Part shown: in pieces, positions 24,555 through 29,490 of the stretch
How positions within the stretch are numbered: position 1 is the first letter of the stretch
Layout of the letters: each line of letters begins with the position of its first letter
Program-made: the position numbers and the translations under genes
The notes under the pieces: model-generated
Database searches by the model: none
The model's input: only the letters and a program-made list of their open reading frames with translations
What the model was told of the DNA's origin: nothing
NCBI GenBank assembly: GCA_946887085.1
Contig: CAMPKG010000002.1
Span: forward strand, 1 to 29,490
Origin: an uncultured Sphingobacteriales bacterium
GTDB lineage: Bacteria > Bacteroidota > Bacteroidia > Chitinophagales > Chitinophagaceae
Reading direction: 5' to 3'
DNA length: 29,490 nt

Positions 24555-25711
24555 GTTTTAAACGCAAAATATCGGTACGCAAAGTGTTGCAACTGTCGCT
24601 GACAGTAGTAACGGGAACGGCTTGTGTTATTGCCATCCTCAGCGCATCGTCGATGATGACCAATAAAAAGCTGTCCGGTATCGATATACGCATCAGGAAC
24701 GACCAATACCATTTCATAGACAAAGGCCAGGTGATGGATATCCTGTTCCGCGACAGGAATATTGACCCTGCCAACATGAACATGAAAAAACTGGATGCCA
24801 ACCAGATGGAGCGCATCCTTGATTCAAACCCATGGGTGGCAGATGCACAGGTTTATGTCGACAACAAACAACAGTTGCATATCTCATTGACTCAGCGTGT
24901 ACCTGTGGCAAGGTTGTTTGAGCAGAATGGGAACAGCTATTATCTCGATCATACGTTGAAGCAAATGCCCTTGTCGGATAAGTACATCCATTACACCACC
25001 GTAGTTACGAATGTGCCGTTGTTGAAAGACGATAGCGCAAGCAGTGCGATGAAGGGTGAGATAGTAGCATTGGTAAGACATATAGACCGCGATACTTTCT
25101 GGAGTGCACAGGTATCGCAGGTGATAGTAACAGATGACAGGAAGTTTGAGTTGGTACCGGTATTAGGAAACCACAGGATATTGTTTGGCGATACCACCAG
25201 CATGAACGATAAGTTCAACAACCTGTTTGCATTCTATAAAAAGATATTGAACAAGATAGGCTGGGATAAATATGAAGTATTAGACATCCGCTTTGCCAGC
25301 CAGGTAGTGGCTTCTCCTGCATTACCGTGGAAGAAGCCACCTGAAAATGCGATGGCCAATATGAACTGGGTAAAAAGCATCATTGGCAATGATCCGAAAC
25401 CTGTGGAGTCCGACACCACCAGTGTGATCATCGCTAATACGATCGTAAGTCCGGCCCTGGCTTCTGCAAGTAAAGTGAAGCCGGCGCCTCAGCAACCAAA
25501 GCCCGCACCCGTACAGCAAGCTCCCGCACAACCTGTACAGAAAAGCGAACCGAAACCTATACAACCACCCGAACCTCAGAAACCCGCAGCAACAAGACAA
25601 GTGCAGGCTTCGGCAAAACCAACAGCAGAGAAGAAACAAACAAATAATAAAGAGCATAACAAAGAGAAAAAGTCTAATGAGCAGGCCAAATACATTTACC
25701 AGGGCAACTAA
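24551..25711 (+). CDS. ftsQ: Cell division protein FtsQ/DivIB-like
   Basis: Divisome scaffold of 386 residues. Short basic cytosolic tail (1-12), one membrane helix (about 13-34), a POTRA/FtsQ periplasmic region: FIDKGQVMDILF, LDANQMERILDSNPWVADAQVYVDN (quoted as LDANQMERILDSNPW), then a beta-rich domain with ILFGDTTSMNDKFNNLFAFY. Similarity to proteobacterial FtsQ is weak; the call rests on position between murC and ftsA and on the 'NPWV..A.V' pattern. An extra low-complexity tail (about 280-386) is rich in Pro, Gln, Lys and Ala, with repeated KPAP/QPxP motifs, and ends in a charged Lys/Asn/Glu stretch. Such tails vary in length among relatives. Confidence 0.88.
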   Translation: MSFKRKISVRKVLQLSLTVVTGTACVIAILSASSMMTNKKLSGIDIRIRNDQYHFIDKGQVMDILFRDRNIDPANMNMKKLDANQMERILDSNPWVADAQVYVDNKQQLHISLTQRVPVARLFEQNGNSYYLDHTLKQMPLSDKYIHYTTVVTNVPLLKDDSASSAMKGEIVALVRHIDRDTFWSAQVSQVIVTDDRKFELVPVLGNHRILFGDTTSMNDKFNNLFAFYKKILNKIGWDKYEVLDIRFASQVVASPALPWKKPPENAMANMNWVKSIIGNDPKPVESDTTSVIIANTIVSPALASASKVKPAPQQPKPAPVQQAPAQPVQKSEPKPIQPPEPQKPAATRQVQASAKPTAEKKQTNNKEHNKEKKSNEQAKYIYQGN

Positions 25712-25736
25712 TCATTAATCAAGTAAAACGCGCAAT

Positions 25737-27149
25737 ATGAACAGAAAAGAGCAACCCATCATTGTCGGCCTCGACATCGGAACCACCAAGGTGGTAGCCA
25801 TCGCGGGCCGTAAGAATGAGTTCGGAAAACTGGAAATACTCGGGTACGGACGTGCCGAGTCGACCGGGGTGAGCCACGGAGTGGTCATGAACATTGAACA
25901 ATGTATCCGTTCTATCGAACAGGCGATAGATAAGTGCATCCAGTCGAACCCTAACCTCGAGGTCAAAGAGGTATACGTGGGTATCGCGGGCCAGCACATC
26001 AAAAGCCTGCAGACGAGGGGCGACAGGGTCCGTTCCCGTACCGACGAAGAAATAAATAAAGAAGACATTGACCTGCTGGTGCGCGACCAGTACAAAACAT
26101 ATATTCCTGCCGGCGACCAGATCATCGACATCGTGCCGCAGGAATTTACGGTCGATAATACCGCCAATGTGCTCGACCCTATTGGCATGAGCGGCGTGAA
26201 GATCGGCGCCAACTTCCACATCATCACGGGCGACCGCAATGCTATACGCAACATCAAACGTTGCGTAGACAAAGCGCAGCTCAACACCCGCGACCTCGTG
26301 CTTCAACCGCTGGCATCTGCTGCCGCGGTAATGAATGATGAAGACCTGGAAGCTGGTGTGGCTATCGTGGATATTGGCGGTGGTACAACCGACATGGCTG
26401 TATTCTATGATGGCATACTGAAACACACTGCCGTGATACCTTATGCAGGTGTCAACATTACTAACGACATCCGCAATGGATTGGGCGTATTGCGTGCCCA
26501 GGCCGAGCAGATGAAAGTACAATTCGGTACCGCGCTGGCTGATGAGGCAAATGCAAACGCCTATATCACCATACCGGGCCTGCGCGGTTTGCCCCCGAAA
26601 GAAATTTCGGTAAAGAACCTTGCACACATCATACAGGCGCGTACGCAGGAGATACTAGACTACGTGGTGTATCACCTGAAACAAATAGACCTTGACAAAC
26701 GTCTTTACGGTGGTATCATCCTCACGGGTGGTGGCGCCCAGTTGAAGCATATCATCCAGCTCACGGAGTATGTTACCGGCCTCGGTGCGCGCATCGGTTA
26801 CCCCAACGAGCACCTCGCAGGCGGCCATGCCGACCAGCTGATGAACCCGATGTATTCAACCTGCATCGGTCTTATCCTCCGTGGCTATCATGATTTCGAG
26901 AACGGGCGCATGCGTTTCATCGGCGAAGGCGGCAACTACATGCACCTGACTGAAGAGCAAATGAAACCTGTGATGGAAGAGCTGGCAAAAACGCAGGGCT
27001 TCGAAGAAGAGGTAGAAGAAACCGAAACTTCAGAACTCACGCAAGCCAAGCAGGTAAAACGCAACGAGAACCTGAAGCGTTTGTTCGACGGGCTGAAAGG
27101 TAAGTTCATGAGCCTCTTTGAAGAAGTAGAAGACCAGGAAATACAATAA
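25737..27149 (+). CDS. ftsA: Cell division protein FtsA
   Basis: Actin-like ATPase that ties FtsZ filaments to the membrane. The 470-residue protein has phosphate-1 loop GLDIGTTKVVAIAG (11-24), the SHS2/1C domain with VYVGIAGQHIKS, phosphate-2 loop VDIGGGTTDMAVF (211-223), and GGIILTGGGAQLKHI. The last 35 residues, with KRLFDGLKGKFMSLFEEV, form a predicted amphipathic helix for membrane binding. It is longer than the 420-residue E. coli protein because of its acidic C-terminal linker. Starts 25 bp after ftsQ, ends 60 bp before ftsZ. Confidence 0.96.
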   Translation: MNRKEQPIIVGLDIGTTKVVAIAGRKNEFGKLEILGYGRAESTGVSHGVVMNIEQCIRSIEQAIDKCIQSNPNLEVKEVYVGIAGQHIKSLQTRGDRVRSRTDEEINKEDIDLLVRDQYKTYIPAGDQIIDIVPQEFTVDNTANVLDPIGMSGVKIGANFHIITGDRNAIRNIKRCVDKAQLNTRDLVLQPLASAAAVMNDEDLEAGVAIVDIGGGTTDMAVFYDGILKHTAVIPYAGVNITNDIRNGLGVLRAQAEQMKVQFGTALADEANANAYITIPGLRGLPPKEISVKNLAHIIQARTQEILDYVVYHLKQIDLDKRLYGGIILTGGGAQLKHIIQLTEYVTGLGARIGYPNEHLAGGHADQLMNPMYSTCIGLILRGYHDFENGRMRFIGEGGNYMHLTEEQMKPVMEELAKTQGFEEEVEETETSELTQAKQVKRNENLKRLFDGLKGKFMSLFEEVEDQEIQ

Positions 27150-27209
27150 CTCCCATTTATTCATAAATAAGAAATCAAAATCGTTTACTAACCCAACAAA
27201 ATAACCAGT

Positions 27210-28823
27210 ATGATACACTTTGAAATTCCCAAAAATCAGTCGTCCATCATCAAAGTGATAGGCGTAGGTGGTGGCGGCGGCAACGCTGTCAACTACATGC
27301 ACAACCTGAACATCGAGGCTGTTGATTTTATCGTTTGTAATACTGACTCTCAGGCATTGGCGCTGAGCCCGGTACCCAACAAAATTCAACTCGGTCCACA
27401 TCTTACACAAGGGTTAGGTGCAGGAGCAAATCCCGAGATCGGCAAACAGGCGGGCGAAGAGAGCATGGAAGACATCTCTAAGATCCTGAAAGTAAATACA
27501 CGCATGGCTTTCATCACTGCAGGGATGGGTGGTGGTACAGGTACGGGTGGCGCACCGGTGGTAGCAAAGATCTGTCGCGAGCTGGGCATACTTACAGTGG
27601 GTATCGTAACTACGCCGTTCACTTACGAAGGCCGCAAGCGTATGAAGCAGGCACAGGAAGGTATCGACCGCATGCGCGAGCACGTAGATACCATCCTCAT
27701 CATATCTAACGATAAACTTCGCCAGCAATTCGGCAACCTGCCGTTTACGCAGGCATTTGCAAAAGCTGATGATATACTGGCAACAGCCGCAAAATGTATC
27801 ACAGATGTAATTAACACCACCGGCCAGATCAACGTTGACTTTGCCGACGTTTGCACGGTAATGAAAAATGGCGGTGTGGCGATACTCGGCAGCGCATCAG
27901 TAGCAGGCGACAACCGTGCACTGCACGCAGTAGAGCAGGCGCTGAACTCACCACTGCTGAACGATAACGACATCCGCGGTGCTAAATGGATACTCCTGAA
28001 CATCACATCTGCTGCCGGCGAGTTCGAGCACACGATGGATGAAGCAGAAGCTATACAGGCATTTGTTCAACAGCAAGCAGGTGATGATTGCGATGTGATC
28101 CTGGGTATGGGCCACGACCCTGCCCTTGGCGATAAAATAGCTTGTACCATCATCGCTACAGGTTTCAACCACAAAGAATTGAAGGTGGAATTGCCTGCGC
28201 GCAGGAACGAGCCTGAAAAGATCGTCGTAAAGCTTGGCGATGGCCCCGCAGTTGCAATGCCCGCGCCTGCAACCCCTGTCAACACACAGGACACACTGGC
28301 TCCTGTATTAGTGGAAATGGAAGCACCAACAAGCAGCTTCGAACCTAAACCTGCATTTCCGGCCCAGGAAGTGAAAGAAACCTTCACCCTGGAACTGACA
28401 CCGGTTGTCGAAGAACCTGCACCGGCAAAAGTTGAGGAAACTAAAACTGAAGAACCTGCCTTGCAGCTGGTCATCAAAAATGAGCCCGCAGCTCCTGCAG
28501 AGCCCGCGAAATTTGGCAGCCATGTGCTTAACGAATTTGAGCTGGAGGAAAAAAGACGCTTCGAAGAGCAGAAGCGTGCACTGGAAGAACGTGCCGAGCG
28601 CCTGCGCCGCATGAGCTTTAACATAAAAGGCCAGGAAGGCACTGACGAAGTAGAAAATGTACCGGCTTATGTGCGCCGTAATGTGCCTATCGAAAACAAC
28701 GGTGCTGCATCATCTGAAACTTTCTACAGCGGATACAGCGTTGGCACCAATGGTCAGCAAAACAACAACCAGGCATCTATCCAGACCATCAACACTTTCC
28801 TTGATGGAAAGAAGCCTGATTAA
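27210..28823 (+). CDS. ftsZ: Cell division protein FtsZ
   Basis: Tubulin-like GTPase forming the Z-ring, 537 residues. The GTP-binding loop GVGGGGGNAVNYM begins at 18; the tubulin signature GGGTGTGG is at 107-114; the T7 loop has NVDFADVCTVM. The globular core ends about residue 330. It is followed by a Pro/Glu/Ala-rich linker, a charged helix (EEKRRFEEQKRALEERAERL), PAYVRRN at 485-491 (similar to the usual PAFLRK-type FtsA-binding peptide, but not at the end), and a second C-terminal motif NTFLDGKKPD (528-537). This two-motif tail is a Bacteroidota trait as I recall it. The operon's terminator follows. Confidence 0.97.
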   Translation: MIHFEIPKNQSSIIKVIGVGGGGGNAVNYMHNLNIEAVDFIVCNTDSQALALSPVPNKIQLGPHLTQGLGAGANPEIGKQAGEESMEDISKILKVNTRMAFITAGMGGGTGTGGAPVVAKICRELGILTVGIVTTPFTYEGRKRMKQAQEGIDRMREHVDTILIISNDKLRQQFGNLPFTQAFAKADDILATAAKCITDVINTTGQINVDFADVCTVMKNGGVAILGSASVAGDNRALHAVEQALNSPLLNDNDIRGAKWILLNITSAAGEFEHTMDEAEAIQAFVQQQAGDDCDVILGMGHDPALGDKIACTIIATGFNHKELKVELPARRNEPEKIVVKLGDGPAVAMPAPATPVNTQDTLAPVLVEMEAPTSSFEPKPAFPAQEVKETFTLELTPVVEEPAPAKVEETKTEEPALQLVIKNEPAAPAEPAKFGSHVLNEFELEEKRRFEEQKRALEERAERLRRMSFNIKGQEGTDEVENVPAYVRRNVPIENNGAASSETFYSGYSVGTNGQQNNNQASIQTINTFLDGKKPD

Positions 28824-28855
28824 CCGAGTCTCTTTTGTTATATCTTCATATTGCT

Positions 28856-28890
28856 AGCTCCCGTTTCCACGGGAGCTTTTTATTTTATTT
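28856..28890 (+). terminator. Rho-independent terminator of the dcw operon
   Basis: Perfect 9-bp stem AGCTCCCGT / ACGGGAGCT with a TTCC loop, followed by TTTTTATTTTATTT. It lies 32 bp after the ftsZ stop and is the strongest terminator signal after 12.9 kb of tightly packed genes, supporting a single long operon. Confidence 0.9.
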
Positions 28891-28960
28891 AACAGTCCGC
28901 ATTTTAAACTGTTGTGTACCGCTGAGGTCTATTATTCTATACGATCAGTAAAAACACAAA

Positions 28961-29413
28961 ATGAGATTTATGAAACAGATCATTTTCGCGGCTACCCTGC
29001 TTGGTGCACTTTTCGTTGCGCAGGTATCTAACGCCCAATCGCGCGGCCATGTGGGTGAGCGCCAGAAAAACCAGAAAGCAAGGATACACCAGGGCATGCG
29101 CAGTGGCACCCTAAATAAAGGAGAAGCGATGCGCCTGAGGGCACAACAATCTAAGGTCCGCCACTACAAGCAAATGGCACTGGCCGATGGCAGGGTAACG
29201 CCGGGAGAACGCAGGCTGCTTCGTAGCGAGCAAATGCGCGCACACCATAATATTTACCGCTCCAAACACAACGGCAAATACGCAGCTAAGTACGGCAAGG
29301 GTGGCCAGTACGGCAAAAAGTATAATAAGAAAGGTTATAAAAGCGGCAACAACAACCGCGACTGGAGGTATGATTACCAGTCGTGGGACCGTGGCAACGG
29401 CCTGAGCCGCTAG
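28961..29413 (+). CDS. Small basic exported protein, function unknown
   Basis: A 150-residue protein with a signal peptide (about 1-25; hydrophobic core IIFAATLLGALFVAQV, cleavage near SNA before QSRG). The mature part is very basic. A conserved helical section (about 38-95) reads ARIHQGMRSGTLNKGEAMRL, LADGRVTPGERRLL, HNIYRSKHN; I have seen similar 'RI.qG..sG.L...E' and 'aDG.vtp.Er' patterns in uncharacterised exported proteins of Bacteroidota and Proteobacteria. The C-terminal third is Lys/Gly/Tyr-rich with KYGKGGQYGKKYNKKGYKSG repeats. A second ATG at 28970 is possible (MKQIIF). It stands alone between two terminators. A promoter could not be fixed. Confidence 0.8.
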   Translation: MRFMKQIIFAATLLGALFVAQVSNAQSRGHVGERQKNQKARIHQGMRSGTLNKGEAMRLRAQQSKVRHYKQMALADGRVTPGERRLLRSEQMRAHHNIYRSKHNGKYAAKYGKGGQYGKKYNKKGYKSGNNNRDWRYDYQSWDRGNGLSR

Positions 29414-29457
29414 AAGAAGGTGGTTTTTTAGAGTAGGTTTAGATAGGTTTGATTATT

Positions 29458-29487
29458 CAAAACCCTCCCGTTTCCGGGAGGGTTTTG
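29458..29487 (+). terminator. Rho-independent terminator
   Basis: A 13-bp perfect stem CAAAACCCTCCCG / CGGGAGGGTTTTG with a TTTC loop, 44 bp after the preceding stop codon. The A/T bases at the stem base give a TTTT run on either strand, so it may be bidirectional. Confidence 0.9.
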
Positions 29488-29490
29488 TCA

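Noticed and set aside
25719..26627. A 302-codon open frame antisense to ftsA
   Set aside because: It lies wholly opposite a well-supported FtsA gene, has no signal or domain I recognise, and its His/Tyr-rich composition is what antisense frames of GC-rich third positions give.
27150..27209. Possible promoter or hairpin in the ftsA-ftsZ gap
   Set aside because: Only a short TTTAT/ATAAA inverted repeat and no TAnnTTTG element; not enough for a separate ftsZ promoter.

Overview
The window looks like a chromosomal segment of a Bacteroidota bacterium, most likely Chitinophagales/Chitinophagaceae-like. The reasons are the Bacteroidota form of the division and cell-wall (dcw) cluster (no murF, ddl or murB inside it; a PASTA-bearing FtsI; a MraY with a long insertion; a FtsZ ending in NTFLDGKKPD), a Bacteroidota-type omega subunit next to bamD, a DUF6089-type outer-membrane protein, the near absence of Shine-Dalgarno sequences, and TAnnTTTG-type promoter elements. 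The family-level assignment is inference.

Left part (1-12.6 kb), mixed and mostly minus strand: the tail of a cupin_5 (DUF985) gene; an RND pump plus TolC-like outer-membrane factor operon with no adaptor gene; sodA (Mn-type superoxide dismutase) with a near-perfect Bacteroidota promoter and a strong terminator; an outer-membrane beta-barrel gene; tyrS followed 3 bp later by a seven-haem cytochrome c with TPRs; a DUF6089 outer-membrane gene; and a bamD-rpoZ-HAD phosphatase operon with an unusual A/T repeat and hairpin cluster inside it.

The 12,619-12,893 gap is the most interesting non-coding stretch. It lies between the divergent bamD operon (leftward) and the dcw operon (rightward). It holds several DnaA-box-like 9-mers, an ATTCACAGGTT direct repeat with 21-bp period, and, next to mraZ, five in-register 10-bp repeats that fit a MraZ operator. 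It could be a replication origin or a DnaA/MraZ-controlled promoter.

Right part (12.9-28.8 kb), all plus strand and tightly packed: mraZ-rsmH-ftsL-ftsI-murE-mraY-murD-ftsW-murG-murC-ftsQ-ftsA-ftsZ, with ATGA/TAATG overlaps or gaps of a few bases at most junctions. This set covers regulation (MraZ), 16S rRNA methylation (RsmH), lipid II synthesis (MurC, MurD, MurE, MraY, MurG), septal polymerisation (FtsW, FtsI) and divisome assembly (FtsL, FtsQ, FtsA, FtsZ). A strong terminator closes it. One small basic secreted protein and a final terminator end the window. No tRNA, rRNA, CRISPR, insertion sequence or phage gene was seen. The content is mostly conserved housekeeping; the novelty is in regulatory and repeat sequences, not in a new gene system.
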